Notes under the pieces: model-generated
Database searches by the model: none
What the model saw: the letters and a program-made list of their open reading frames with translations, nothing else
What the model was told of the DNA's origin: nothing
Part shown: piece after piece, positions 1 to 8,886 of the stretch
Numbering within the stretch: the stretch's first letter is position 1
How the letters are laid out: each line of letters starts with the position of its first letter
DNA from: Mycolicibacterium madagascariense
Lineage (GTDB): Bacteria; Actinomycetota; Actinomycetes; Mycobacteriales; Mycobacteriaceae
Assembly: GCF_010729665.1 (NCBI RefSeq)
Contig: NZ_AP022610.1
Location: 3,906,001-3,970,000 of the forward strand
DNA length: 64,000 nucleotides
Reading direction: 5' to 3'
Position numbers and translations under genes: made by a program

Positions 1-1265
1 CACAGCTGGCGCGAGATGCACCAGTCGTGCATGTCGTCCACCCAGCCGAACCAGCGCGGCTCCAGACTCTTGGGGTGAATCACGGTGTCGCCGTTGCGAA
101 CTGCGTCACCGGCCGCCTTGGCCAGCGAGTCGACCTTCACCCACCACTGCAGCGACAGCCGGGGTTCGATGGGCTCGCCACTGCGCTCGGAGTGCCCGAC
201 GCTGTGCAGGTAGGGCCGCTTCTCCTCGACGATGCGACCCTCGGCGGCCAGCGCCTCCCGCACCGCGACCCGCGCCTCGAAGCGATCCATGCCGTCGAAC
301 CGGGTGCCGGTGCCCGCGATCCGGCCGCGGGTGTCCATGATCGACGGCATCGGCAGGTCGTGCCGCAGGCCGATCTCGAAGTCGTTCGGATCGTGCGCGG
401 GCGTGACCTTGACTGCGCCCGTTCCGAATTCGGGGTCGACGTGGGCGTCGGCGACCACCACGATCTCGGTGTCCAGGAACGGGTGGGGCAGCTTCTGCCC
501 GACGAGGTGGCGGTAGCGTTCGTCGTCGGGATGCACGGCGATCGCGGTGTCGCCGAGCATCGTCTCGACGCGGGTCGTGGCCACCACGAGGTGCGGTTGC
601 GCGTCGTCCATCGAGCCGTAGCGGAAGGACACCAGCTCGCCCTCGACGTCCTCGTACTTCACCTCGAGGTCCGAGATCGCCGTCTGCAGCACCGGGGACC
701 AGTTGACCAGCCGCTCGGCCTGATAGATCAGCCCGGCGTCGTAGAGCCGCTTGAAGATGGTCCGCACGGCGCGCGACAGCCCGTCGTCCATGGTGAAGCG
801 GTCGCGGCTCCAGTCGACACCGTCACCGAGACGGCGCATCTGCCCGCCGATGGTGCCACCGGACTCGCGCTTCCAGTCCCACACCTTGTCGACGAACAGC
901 TCGCGACCGAAGTCCTCCTTGGTCTTGCCGTCGGCGGCGAGCTGCTTCTCCACGACGCTCTGGGTGGCGATGCCCGCGTGGTCCATGCCGGGCAGCCACA
1001 GCACCTCGTATCCCTGCATGCGCTTGCGGCGGGTCAGCGCGTCCATCAGCGTGTGGTCGAGCGCATGGCCCATGTGCAGGCTGCCGGTCACGTTGGGCGG
1101 CGGAAGCACGATCGAGTACGGGGGCTTGTCGCTGGTGGCGTCGGCGGTGAAGTAGCCCGCGTCGACCCAGCCCTGGTACAGCTCGGTCTCTACCGCAGCC
1201 GGATCCCACGACGTGGGCAGCGACTGCGCCCCTGGGCTTTCTGCGGATTTCGGGCTGGCGGTCAC
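1..1265 (-). CDS. valS: Valyl-tRNA synthetase, N-terminal part (3' end outside window)
   Basis: Class Ia aminoacyl-tRNA synthetase that charges tRNA-Val in the cytoplasm. The GTG start at 1265 gives a protein whose first 67 residues end in the nucleotide-binding motif [13 protein letters not shown] (HIGH-type, residues 64-67). The last residues inside the window read [12 protein letters not shown], the conserved WCISRQ block of this family. About 421 of the roughly 880 residues expected are present; the KMSKS loop and anticodon-binding domain lie off the left edge. A TAGACT -10 box sits six bases before the GTG, which suggests a leaderless transcript. The gene order valS then an Rv2449c-like gene matches M. 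tuberculosis. Confidence 0.97.
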   Translation of the reverse strand, partial: MTASPKSAESPGAQSLPTSWDPAAVETELYQGWVDAGYFTADATSDKPPYSIVLPPPNVTGSLHMGHALDHTLMDALTRRKRMQGYEVLWLPGMDHAGIATQSVVEKQLAADGKTKEDFGRELFVDKVWDWKRESGGTIGGQMRRLGDGVDWSRDRFTMDDGLSRAVRTIFKRLYDAGLIYQAERLVNWSPVLQTAISDLEVKYEDVEGELVSFRYGSMDDAQPHLVVATTRVETMLGDTAIAVHPDDERYRHLVGQKLPHPFLDTEIVVVADAHVDPEFGTGAVKVTPAHDPNDFEIGLRHDLPMPSIMDTRGRIAGTGTRFDGMDRFEARVAVREALAAEGRIVEEKRPYLHSVGHSERSGEPIEPRLSLQWWVKVDSLAKAAGDAVRNGDTVIHPKSLEPRWFGWVDDMHDWCISRQL

Positions 1266-1271
1266 CTGAAC

Positions 1272-1277
1272 AGTCTA
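1272..1277 (-). promoter_or_regulatory. Candidate -10 box for leaderless valS transcript
   Basis: On the minus strand TAGACT (TANNNT consensus) is followed by six bases and then the valS GTG. No convincing Shine-Dalgarno sequence precedes the GTG. That spacing is typical of leaderless mycobacterial mRNAs that begin at the start codon. Inferred from sequence only. Confidence 0.45.
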
Positions 1278-1360
1278 GGAACCACCCAACGAGCAGTCAC
1301 GAAAGGCCCTCGATCGGGGCATTTCAGGGCCGTTTGCGTCTGGTCGCCGGGGGGTGCAGA

Positions 1361-2614
1361 TTAGAGCCGCTCGGTCTGCAACGTCACGCCCGAGTGCGGG
1401 AAGCGCGCCAGCAGCGCGTCGCCCATGGCGGCCGCGGGCGTCAGCACCCCGCGCAGATCCGAGAGCTCGTCGCGGTCGAAGGCCAGCGCGAGCGCGCACT
1501 CCCCGAGCAGGACCGACGTCGCCTTGTAGCCGGGGTCGCCCTGTTGGGACATCGTCGCGCGGTAGCGGGCGCCGGTCGACGTCGTCGTGTAGGTCTCCAC
1601 GCGGTAATGGCCGTTCTCGCGGGCCTTCTCGCTGGGACCGCTGCCCGACTTCGGCAGCACCCGGTCCAGCAGCGGGCGTGGCAGCTTGTCGAAGTACCGA
1701 GTGCCCAGGCCCAGCATGGCGGCGTTCACCGCGGTGTCCAGCGCGGCGGCGACCGGAGCGACGAACGAGGAGCCCATGCTCATCTGCTCCGAGTACCGGA
1801 ACCGCCGGCCGTAGCTCCAGTCCAGCAGCGCGTTGCTGCGCCGCACGGTGCGGGTATTGGGCGCGGCCATCGGGAAGGCGCCCGTCCACACTCCGTTCAG
1901 CTCGGGCGCGATGTCGCGTCCCCGCCGCCACGGCGTGTCGGACTGGTGGCCGAGCTCGGGTTCGGCGCCGCGGTCGGTGCTCAGCGTGTAGGGGTCCTCG
2001 AGCTGACGCCGCACCTCGGGATCGGTCGAGGCGCTGTTCATGAGTTCGAGCATCGAGGCGATGGTGCCGCCCGAGACCCCGCCCGCGAAGCTGCGGACGA
2101 CGAAGTCGGTGTCGGTGAGCTCGCCCGCGTCGTCGGCGGACACTCGCCGATGGAGCGCGTACACCGTGAGATCCGAAGGCACGGAATCGAATCCGCACGA
2201 ATGCACGATGCGGGCGCCGTTGTCGGCGGCCTCCTTGTGGTACAGGTCGATGCTCTCGCGGATGAAGGGTGTCTCACCGGTGAGGTCGGCGTAGTCGGTG
2301 CCCGCCGCCGCACACGCCGACACCAGCGGCAGACCGTGCTTGAGGTAGGGGCCGACGGTGGTGACGACGACGCGGGTGCGCGCGGCCAGGTCGTTGAGCG
2401 TCGACGGCTTCGAGGAGTCGGCCTCGATCAGCGGCCAGGACTGCGCCGCGGCGCCCAGCGACTCGCGCACGGCCAGCAGCTTCTGCGACGAGCGGCCCGC
2501 CAGCGCGATGCGCGCCTGCCCGCCCGCCGTCGCGAGGTACTGGGCGGTCAGCTTGCCGACGAAACCCGTCGCTCCGTAGAGCACGACGTCGAATTCACGA
2601 TCAGGTGCGGTCAT
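1361..2614 (-). CDS. Trans-acting enoyl reductase / saccharopine dehydrogenase-like protein (Rv2449c type)
   Basis: A 417-residue protein with an N-terminal Rossmann fold; GATGFVGKLTAQYL (about residues 14-27) is the dinucleotide-binding loop. The family includes the mycobacterial trans-acting enoyl reductases that work with polyketide synthases in phthiocerol and phenolglycolipid synthesis, and homologues of unassigned role. The gene lies just upstream of valS on the same strand with about 95 bases between, as Rv2449c does in M. tuberculosis. The ATG at 2614 is supported by the early glycine-rich loop. The family assignment is firm; the substrate cannot be read from the sequence. Confidence 0.85.
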   Translation of the reverse strand: MTAPDREFDVVLYGATGFVGKLTAQYLATAGGQARIALAGRSSQKLLAVRESLGAAAQSWPLIEADSSKPSTLNDLAARTRVVVTTVGPYLKHGLPLVSACAAAGTDYADLTGETPFIRESIDLYHKEAADNGARIVHSCGFDSVPSDLTVYALHRRVSADDAGELTDTDFVVRSFAGGVSGGTIASMLELMNSASTDPEVRRQLEDPYTLSTDRGAEPELGHQSDTPWRRGRDIAPELNGVWTGAFPMAAPNTRTVRRSNALLDWSYGRRFRYSEQMSMGSSFVAPVAAALDTAVNAAMLGLGTRYFDKLPRPLLDRVLPKSGSGPSEKARENGHYRVETYTTTSTGARYRATMSQQGDPGYKATSVLLGECALALAFDRDELSDLRGVLTPAAAMGDALLARFPHSGVTLQTERL

Positions 2615-2634
2615 GGGTCCAAGTTACCGGGGCG

Positions 2635-4635
2635 TCACCCCAGCGTTTCGGGAAGTGGGGCCTCCTCGCCGAGCAGGTGGCGACCCAGGAATGCCAGGAC
2701 CACCTGATACCAGATCTTGGCGTGCTGAGGCGCGAGCACCCAGTGACCCTCGGTCGGGAAGTACAGGAACTGGTGCGGGCTGCTGCCGTCGTCGGCGGCG
2801 GGCAGGCCCGATGCGGTGAGCAACTCGAACCACAGCCGCAGGCCGTCGCCGATCGGCACGCGATAGTCCTTGTCGCCGTGGATGACCAGGGTCGGCGTGG
2901 TGATCTTCGCGACGTGCCGATGCGGCGAGTTCGCCTCCGCCATCTGCGTCGTCATCTCCCGCGCCCACCAGTACGCACCGTCGGTGGTCGGACCGAACTG
3001 ATCCAGCGCCCACAGGCTGGCGTGCGTGACGATCGCATCGAAGCGGTCGGTGTGGCCGGCGATCCAGTTGGCCATGTATCCGCCGAACGACCCGCCCATC
3101 GCCGCGGTCCGCGTCTCGTCCACCCGCGGATGCTCGCACGCGGCGTCGGTGGCCGCCAGCAGATCGGTGTAGGGCGCGAATCCCCAAGCGCCCCAGCCGC
3201 GTTGGATGAAGTCCTGGCCGTAGCCCGTCGAGAGCGCCGGGTCGGGCAGCAGCACGGCGTAGCCCCGCGCGGCGAGCAGCCACGGGTTCCAGCGCCAGTG
3301 CCAGGTGTTCCAACTGCCCAGCGGACCGCCGTGGATCCACAGCACCAGGGGTGCGGGAGCGTCCCCCTCGGGCAGCACCAGCCAGGACCGGACGGGGACG
3401 CCGTCGGCGGCGGTGGCGGTCACCTCGGTGACGTCGCCGGGCAGTTCGACCGGTTCGGCGCACGGCAGCACCGTGACGGCGCCGTCGCGGTCGATGCGCA
3501 CGGGATGCGGCGCGGCGCGATACGAGCTCCGCACGGCGAAGACCACGCCGTCGGTCGCCGGCCGGACGTCGGTGTAGCCGAAGTCGTCGTGAGTGAGTCG
3601 CCGCACCGACGACGTCGCCGGGTCGACGTGGAAGATCGGACGGCGCCCGGCGTCGTCGGCGGTGACGAGCAGCCCGGAGCCGTCCCGAGCCCACGCGAGC
3701 TCGGCGGGCCAGCGGTCCCAGTCGCCGGCGATCTCGGTGACGGTCTCGCCGAAGACCATGTGGCACAGCGTGATTCGTGGCGCCTGCTCTGGGGTGGAGT
3801 GGGTTTCGCGGACGAAGGCGACGGCCGTGCCGTCGGGTGAGATGGCCGGCGCGCCGAGGTCGGCCCCCGGGTCGTCGGCGATCGTGGTCCGCTCGCCGGT
3901 GGCCACGTCGATGCGCACCAGAGTCTGGCGCAGGGAGGCGCCGGGCGCCGGTACCGACCACGACGCGACGACGAAGGTGCCGTCCGCGCTGACGTCGACG
4001 GCCGCCTCGCGCAGACCCTGGCCGGGCTGGGGCACGAGGTCGCGGACCCCGTCCACGTCGAACAGGTGCGGCTGCGCGGGTCCGATGTCGTGATCCCAGT
4101 GCCGCACGGGATAACCCGTGTGCAGGATGGCCGTCACCTTGGCGTCCCGGCGGACGGCGCGCAGCCTCCTGTCGTCGTCGGCGTCGCGGGCCGACGGCAA
4201 CCGCGCCGCGGTGACCAGCGTGACGTCGGCGTCGCGGGCGGTGTGCACGGCGTCGATCCCGCCGGGCAGGTCGAGGACGGCCTGCGCCTCGCCGCCGTCG
4301 GCGGGCAGCCGCCACAGCGATGCGGTCGGCTCGTCGTCGCCGTCGGCGCCGGGGGTCTCGCGGGTGGCGAGGAACAGGAGGTCCCCGCGCGAGGTGAACA
4401 CCGGTGACGACTCACCCTTCACGCCGCGGGTGAGACGCCGGGCCGGCCGTTGCCCCGTCACGTCGAGCTCCCACACCGCCGTCACGAAACCCGTGCGCTT
4501 GGCGTCGAGCTCGCCGATCGTCGTGACCGCGCGGGACCCGTCGGGTGAGACGGCCAGGCCCGACACCCTGGGCAGGTCGAGGAAGGCGTCGAGGTCGGCG
4601 AACGGGCTCTCGGGCAGCGGGGAATGGGCCGTCAT
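2635..4635 (-). CDS. S9 family prolyl oligopeptidase-type serine peptidase
   Basis: A 666-residue acylaminoacyl-peptidase or dipeptidyl-peptidase-like enzyme. The N-terminal two thirds is a WD/beta-propeller-like region with repeated SPDG-type strands; the C-terminal third is an alpha/beta hydrolase. The catalytic triad is visible: Ser516 in GGSFGGY, Asp590 in HGDKDYRVP and His631 in FPTEGHWVL. There is no signal peptide, so a cytoplasmic role in peptide turnover is likely. The ATG at 4635 was chosen because an AGGGGG ribosome site lies directly before it and the residues upstream are low-quality; the open frame runs on to 4749 without a better start. Confidence 0.9.
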   Translation of the reverse strand: MTAHSPLPESPFADLDAFLDLPRVSGLAVSPDGSRAVTTIGELDAKRTGFVTAVWELDVTGQRPARRLTRGVKGESSPVFTSRGDLLFLATRETPGADGDDEPTASLWRLPADGGEAQAVLDLPGGIDAVHTARDADVTLVTAARLPSARDADDDRRLRAVRRDAKVTAILHTGYPVRHWDHDIGPAQPHLFDVDGVRDLVPQPGQGLREAAVDVSADGTFVVASWSVPAPGASLRQTLVRIDVATGERTTIADDPGADLGAPAISPDGTAVAFVRETHSTPEQAPRITLCHMVFGETVTEIAGDWDRWPAELAWARDGSGLLVTADDAGRRPIFHVDPATSSVRRLTHDDFGYTDVRPATDGVVFAVRSSYRAAPHPVRIDRDGAVTVLPCAEPVELPGDVTEVTATAADGVPVRSWLVLPEGDAPAPLVLWIHGGPLGSWNTWHWRWNPWLLAARGYAVLLPDPALSTGYGQDFIQRGWGAWGFAPYTDLLAATDAACEHPRVDETRTAAMGGSFGGYMANWIAGHTDRFDAIVTHASLWALDQFGPTTDGAYWWAREMTTQMAEANSPHRHVAKITTPTLVIHGDKDYRVPIGDGLRLWFELLTASGLPAADDGSSPHQFLYFPTEGHWVLAPQHAKIWYQVVLAFLGRHLLGEEAPLPETLG

Positions 4636-4721
4636 ACCCCCTGGGTAGCACAGCGGCGACGGCGAGCGCGCACCGAAGGGCGGCGCGGGTGTCGCGCACC
4701 GCCACGCGAACGAGGCGGTCG

Positions 4722-4736
4722 GTTTGATTTTCAAAC
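4722..4736. promoter_or_regulatory. 15-bp palindromic operator, probably for the HxlR regulator
   Basis: GTTTGA-TTT-TCAAAC is a perfect 6-bp inverted repeat around a 3-bp spacer. It stands out as AT-rich in a very GC-rich intergenic region and lies 22 bases before the HxlR GTG start, between two divergent genes. HxlR/MarR-type winged-helix dimers bind such palindromes. Autoregulation is inferred. Confidence 0.6.
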
Positions 4737-4758
4737 TTTGTGCTGGCACGCTGACACC

Positions 4759-5148
4759 GTGTCCGTCGTGCCGCTCGCCGACCTCCCGGGCCGGCCGTGC
4801 CCCATCGCCGCCGCCCTGGAGGTGGTCGGCGAGCGGTGGGCGCTGCTGACCGTGCGCGAGATCGCCCTCGGCTCAGACAGATTCGGCCAGATCGTGGCGG
4901 GCACCGGTGCGCCTCGCGATCGCATCGCCGCGCGCCTGAAGTCCCTCGAGGCCGCCGGCATCGTCACGCGCGCCCCGTACCAGGACCGTCCGCGCCGCGA
5001 CGCCTACCGGTTGACCGACGCCGGCCGCGATCTCGTCCCGGTCCTCGACGCCCTGCTCGAGTGGGGCAGCCGCCACGCCGTCGCCCCCGACGACCCCCTG
5101 CGTCCCCGCCGATACCGCCGCACCGAGACACCCGAGGAGAATCCGTGA
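4759..5148 (+). CDS. HxlR family winged-helix transcriptional regulator
   Basis: A 129-residue DNA-binding protein. It has the HxlR signature: CPIAAALEVVGERWALLTVREI near the N terminus, then a recognition region around DRIAARLKSLEAAGIVTRAPY and a wing with YRLTDAGRDL. The conserved early Cys of the family is present in GRPCPIA. The GTG at 4759 was chosen because it places this Cys about 12 residues in, as is usual. The stop codon overlaps the GTG of the following thioesterase gene (GTGA), so the two are translationally coupled. A palindrome at 4722-4736 is the likely operator. Confidence 0.9.
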   Translation: MSVVPLADLPGRPCPIAAALEVVGERWALLTVREIALGSDRFGQIVAGTGAPRDRIAARLKSLEAAGIVTRAPYQDRPRRDAYRLTDAGRDLVPVLDALLEWGSRHAVAPDDPLRPRRYRRTETPEENP

Positions 5149-5678
5149 GCACCGAGACTGACCAGAGCGCCGCAACGCAGAAGGGCTGGGGCGAGCAGCG
5201 CTCCAAGGTCGTCACCTGGCACGACCCCGCGCCGACGACCGCGGCCGGCCTGGCCATGCCGGGCATCGACTACCTGCGCGCCATGCTCCACGGCACGCTG
5301 CCGCCGCCGCCGATCGCGGGGCTGATGGACTTCACGATGGCGAGCGTCGAGCCCGGCCGCGTGGTGTTCACGTGCCAGCCCGACGATTCGGCCTACAACC
5401 CCATCGGCGCGGTGCACGGCGGGCTCATCTGCACGCTGCTCGACTCGGTCGCGGGGTGCGCGCTGCACAGCACGCTGCCCCAGGGCAAGGGCTACACCTC
5501 CATCGAGATCAAGGTCTCCTACCTCAAGGGGGTGCGCGCGTCGGGCGGCGTGCTCACCGCCACGGGCACGGTGATCAAGGCGGGCGCACGCGTCGGATTC
5601 ACCGAAGGCGTCGTCACCAACGAGGCGGGCGCGGTGGTCGCGACCGCGTCGAGCACGCTACTGGTATTCGACCTCTGA
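5145..5678 (+). CDS. PaaI family hotdog-fold thioesterase
   Basis: A 177-residue protein with a hotdog domain in the second half: the motif NPIGAVHGGLICTLLDSVAGCALHS holds the HGG turn and the catalytic Asp position of PaaI/YdiI thioesterases, which hydrolyse acyl- or aryl-CoA. The first 50 residues are a non-catalytic extension. The GTG start overlaps the HxlR stop by 4 nt, so this is the regulated partner of that gene. The substrate cannot be deduced; CoA thioester hydrolysis is inferred from the family. Confidence 0.87.
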   Translation: MSTETDQSAATQKGWGEQRSKVVTWHDPAPTTAAGLAMPGIDYLRAMLHGTLPPPPIAGLMDFTMASVEPGRVVFTCQPDDSAYNPIGAVHGGLICTLLDSVAGCALHSTLPQGKGYTSIEIKVSYLKGVRASGGVLTATGTVIKAGARVGFTEGVVTNEAGAVVATASSTLLVFDL

Positions 5679-5701
5679 CCGGTCGGCGATAGCGTCGGGA
5701 C

Positions 5702-6847
5702 GTGACCCCACGCTTCCTCGTCGTCGGCGCAGGCATCGCCGGACTCGCCACCGCGGTCGCGCTGCAGCGCCGCGGCCATCGGGTCACCGTCCTCGAAGCG
5801 CGCACCGACACGTCGTCGGGGGCGGGAATCAGCCTCTGGCCCAACGCCTTGGCCGCGCTCGACGTGATCGGCCTCGGTGACGCCGTCCGCGCAGCGGGAG
5901 GTCGGGTCACCGGCGGCGCGGTGCGATGGTCCGACGGATCGTGGCTGCGCCGCCCGACGCCGGACCGCATGGTCATCGCCCTCGGCGAACCGTTGGTCGT
6001 CGTCCGCCGCGCCGAGCTGGCCCGCCTCCTCACCGACGCGCTGGACGCGGGAACCGTCGAATTCGGCTCGGCCGTAAGCGAACTCACCTACACCGCGACC
6101 GGCGTCCGGGTCGGACTGTCCGACGGCTCGGTGCGCGAGGCCGAGGCCATCGTCGGCGCGGACGGCGTCGGATCCCTGGTCGCCCGCCATCTCAACGGGC
6201 CACTGCGCCACCGGTACACCGGATACACCGCGTGGCGTGGCGTCGCCGCGTACGCCCTGGACCCCGAGCTGGCCGGCGAGACCCTCGGCGTCGGCACCGA
6301 ATTCGGCCACGTCCCCCTCGGACCGGACCACACCTACTGGTTCGGCGCCGAACGGCGGCCCGAGGGCACCGCCTCCCCCGGCGGCGAACTGGCGCACGTG
6401 CGGGAGAAGTACCGCACCTGGGCCGCTCCCATTCCCGACATCCTCGCCGCCACCGCACCGCACGACGTGCTGCGCAATGACCTCCATGACCGCGACGCCG
6501 CGCGGCAGTGGGCCCGCGGTCCCGTCGTCCTGGTCGGCGACGCCGCCCATCCGATGCGACCCCATCTCGGCCAGGGCGGCTGCCAGGGCCTGGAGGACGC
6601 GGCCACGCTGGCGCACTGCGTCGGCCACGGCGCCGACCTGCCCGCGGCGTTCGCGCGCTACGCCGCGTTCCGCCGACCGCGGACACGGGCGCTCGCGGCG
6701 CAGTCCCGGCTGGTGGGCCGGGTCGTCAACGTCAGGCCCGCGCTGCTCGGCGCCGCGGCGATGCGCGCCTCGGCACTGCTGCCCGAGGCCGTCGTGACGC
6801 GGCACCTGGCATCGATCGCCGGCCGCCGTGCGTTCGTCCTCCCCTAG
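5702..6847 (+). CDS. FAD-dependent monooxygenase (PHBH fold)
   Basis: A 381-residue group A flavin monooxygenase. FLVVGAGIAGLATAVAL at the N terminus is the GXGXXG FAD site, VGADGVGS is the DG motif, and VLVGDAAHPMRPHLGQGG is the GD motif that closes the FAD-binding site. These enzymes hydroxylate aromatic or polyketide-like substrates with NAD(P)H and oxygen. The GTG at 5702 follows the thioesterase by 23 bases, so it may belong to the same HxlR-controlled unit. The substrate is unknown. Confidence 0.9.
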   Translation: MTPRFLVVGAGIAGLATAVALQRRGHRVTVLEARTDTSSGAGISLWPNALAALDVIGLGDAVRAAGGRVTGGAVRWSDGSWLRRPTPDRMVIALGEPLVVVRRAELARLLTDALDAGTVEFGSAVSELTYTATGVRVGLSDGSVREAEAIVGADGVGSLVARHLNGPLRHRYTGYTAWRGVAAYALDPELAGETLGVGTEFGHVPLGPDHTYWFGAERRPEGTASPGGELAHVREKYRTWAAPIPDILAATAPHDVLRNDLHDRDAARQWARGPVVLVGDAAHPMRPHLGQGGCQGLEDAATLAHCVGHGADLPAAFARYAAFRRPRTRALAAQSRLVGRVVNVRPALLGAAAMRASALLPEAVVTRHLASIAGRRAFVLP

Positions 6848-6865
6848 TGCCGCCGGACCGATTCG

Positions 6866-7354
6866 TCAGCCGAGCGGACCCAGCAGCGCCGTGCACATCT
6901 GGCGGGGGTTGATGAAGCCGAGCAGCCCCCGGGTCGGCATGGCCCGGCAGCCGGTGGCCGGCGCAGGCGTGACCGAGGAGACGTTCCAGATCGCCGGACT
7001 GCCGCCCTGCGCCCCGCACTTCGGCCACGCGCCGGGGCCCTGGCTTGCCAGGACGTTCTCGGCGACGCGGATCTGCTCGGCGCGCGAGGCGCTCGCGGGC
7101 GACCCGACACCGCCGTTGGCGGCCCAGGTCGCCGGCTTGAACTGCAGTCCGCCGTACACGCCGTTACCGGTGTCGGCCGCCCAGTTGCCACCCGACTCGC
7201 ACTGCGCGACGGCATCCCAGTTCATGGAGTCGGCGTGGGCGGTGCCTGCCGACAGCGCCATGGCGGCGGCCGCGGCCGCGACGGCGAAGGCGCAGGCGAG
7301 CACGACCCGCCGGGCGCTGAGGACCACCGTGCTGGCGATTGCGTGAACCTTCAT
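6866..7354 (-). CDS. Resuscitation-promoting factor, RpfC/RpfE-like (extended C terminus)
   Basis: A 162-residue secreted peptidoglycan hydrolase. Residues 1-41 form a Sec signal peptide ending AHA|DS. The lysozyme-like Rpf domain follows: [13 protein letters not shown] with catalytic Glu53, then [13 protein letters not shown] and conserved Cys pairs. An extra 45-residue tail (with [12 protein letters not shown]) distinguishes it from its neighbour. Rpfs cleave the glycan backbone and promote regrowth of dormant cells. It lies directly downstream of a second Rpf gene on the same strand, indicating tandem duplication of the rpfE locus. A GTAACA/GTGATC-like repeat at 7439-7455 upstream resembles an MtrA-type site. 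Confidence 0.93.
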   Translation of the reverse strand: MKVHAIASTVVLSARRVVLACAFAVAAAAAAMALSAGTAHADSMNWDAVAQCESGGNWAADTGNGVYGGLQFKPATWAANGGVGSPASASRAEQIRVAENVLASQGPGAWPKCGAQGGSPAIWNVSSVTPAPATGCRAMPTRGLLGFINPRQMCTALLGPLG

Positions 7355-7438
7355 CCCTGCGGTCCTTCCCCGACCGTGTGCTCCGAGGACCGCCGATGCG
7401 AGCGTTATTGACGCGGTCTCCAGTTTCTTCGTGCGCTA

Positions 7439-7455
7439 GATCACGGCTGTTACAC
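7439..7455 (-). promoter_or_regulatory. Possible MtrA-like direct-repeat site upstream of the first Rpf gene
   Basis: Minus strand GTGTAACAGCCGTGATC contains two GTAACA-like halves. MtrA is known to bind GTAAC/GTCAC direct repeats upstream of mycobacterial rpf genes, but the spacing here does not match a consensus I can state with certainty. Weak candidate. Confidence 0.25.
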
Positions 7456-7578
7456 AAGAGACGAAAGTTCTTTACCGAGACGTGATGGAAACCGGAGAAC
7501 GGTGAGGTAGGAGGGATGAAACGAGAAAGCGGCGCCGGGCGTGTCGCCCAGCGCCGCTCTCGCGATCGCGTCGTACGG

Positions 7579-7917
7579 CTATCCCCGTCGGCCGCAGACC
7601 GGCCAGGCGCCGATGCCCTGGGTCTTCAGCACGTTGTTGGCCACGCGGATCTGCTCGTCACGGCTGGCCTGGTGGGGCGAACCGGTGCCCCCGTTGGCCC
7701 GCCACGTGCTCATGGTGAACTGCAGTCCGCCGTAGTACCCGTTACCCGTGGCGGTTCCCCAGTTGCCGCCCGACTCGCAGGCCGCGACGGCATCCCAGTT
7801 CACGCCACCGTCCGCATGTGCGGTGCCGGCGCCCATCAGCATGGAAGCGATCGGGGCAACGGCAAGCGCCCCGGTGATGGTGGCCAGACCACACGTGGTG
7901 CGGATTTTCTTCAACAT
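7579..7917 (-). CDS. rpfE: Resuscitation-promoting factor RpfE-type
   Basis: A 112-residue minimal Rpf: signal peptide (residues 1-36, GTAHA|DG) and the transglycosylase-like domain [13 protein letters not shown] with Glu48, [13 protein letters not shown] and a terminal GAWPVCG. The ATG at 7917 has a good AAAGGA ribosome site five bases upstream; longer in-frame starts exist but give a low-complexity extension. Position between mobA and the enoyl reductase/valS pair corresponds to rpfE (Rv2450c). The 970-base stretch upstream has no convincing gene and must hold the promoter. Confidence 0.93.
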   Translation of the reverse strand: MLKKIRTTCGLATITGALAVAPIASMLMGAGTAHADGGVNWDAVAACESGGNWGTATGNGYYGGLQFTMSTWRANGGTGSPHQASRDEQIRVANNVLKTQGIGAWPVCGRRG

Positions 7918-8886
7918 CGATCCTTTCGCCAAGCGCGCGCCAAGGACACCCGCCGGCAGGCGGGCGTGAATTGCCTGCAGGGCAGGCAGCAAGGATTTGG
8001 GTCGCGCCGTCTCGGTCGGGCACGACAGTGGGCGGCCAGACGGGCCGCACCGGACGGGACCGTCCGGCGGCGGCCATGGCACCGGATCGTCCGGGACCGT
8101 CGGCCGCTCCACTCACACGCAGGTTCGTGGTTTGAAATTATTTGCTCCGGTGAGGAACTCTTGGAACGTACAAAGCCGCCGCGGGAAAGTCATATCCGCT
8201 CCAGCCCGTGTCACGGGTTGATAACGAACCGGTTACGACGGGTCTCGGGGCGTCGTTGCAGGTCGCGGCGGCGTTTTGCCGGTTCGCACGCCACCGTGTG
8301 CTAACGGCTCGAGGTGAGCCATCTCACGGTGTTCGTGTGACCTCTCGCACTGTGGTTTTCGCGACGCCGGACCGCGGGAACGTCGAGAACGGCCAGCTCG
8401 CACCGACTTTGACCGACAGTGCCGTCAATAGACGCCAAAATTGTAGTTGCTGCAATGCCATTGGCGGATTTCACCGCGTGTCTCGAAAGTCATTGCTGGA
8501 AAGCCGCTTTGGGCTCGGTGGATCAACCATCGGACCAGCAGGCTGCAGCCTTTGGCGTTGTCTGACAATGACTTTCGACGCTTGCCCACCCATCCCCCGC
8601 CTTCGCCGCCAGCTCGGGTCGGGTCTCGCCACCGCCGGCGACGATCACACCCGGCGCGCCGGTCAGTCGTCGCGAATCCGCGATTCACAGGTCGTTTCGC
8701 CGGGCGTCGCGCGAAACGCTCTGTGGCACAGTCACTTCGACGACTACCGGCCGCGATGAACCGGTCGCCCTCGACGGGATCGGGACGACGCATACGACGC
8801 CAAGGATCGACCCCGCGGGCGCGCCGACGGGCCGCGACCCCCGGTCGCAGCGGCCCCGCCGCCGCGCTCGGTGTTTGCTCCAGATG
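7918..8886. other. 970-base stretch without a convincing gene, between mobA and rpfE
   Basis: Open frames here on both strands (for example 8208-8759 plus and 8425-8793 minus) lack ribosome sites, family resemblance and mycobacterial codon bias. The centre (8150-8600) is noticeably richer in A and T than the flanks. It holds a 13-bp perfect inverted repeat (8483-8495 and 8566-8578) and several CAATG/CATTG motifs, and must include the rpfE promoter. M. tuberculosis has small hypothetical genes at this position, none of which I recognise here. Confidence 0.6.
8483..8578. repeat. 96-base element closed by a perfect 13-bp inverted repeat
   Basis: TCGAAAGTCATTG at 8483-8495 is exactly complementary to CAATGACTTTCGA at 8566-8578. 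The enclosed 70 bases contain a smaller GGCTGCAGCC palindrome. A CAATG-C-CATTG palindrome lies just outside at 8453-8463. It could be a structured leader RNA of rpfE, a regulatory palindrome pair, or a small MITE-like insertion; the sequence does not decide. Confidence 0.5.

Noticed and set aside
27..2707. Long plus-strand open frames opposite valS and the enoyl reductase
   Set aside because: They are antisense frames created by high GC; the amino acid composition is Arg/His/Gly-rich, there are no family motifs, and the minus-strand genes have clear catalytic motifs.
8208..8793. Frames of 183 codons (plus) and 122 codons (minus) in the rpfE upstream region
   Set aside because: No ribosome site, no mycobacterial codon bias and no recognisable domain; they overlap each other and the palindromic element.
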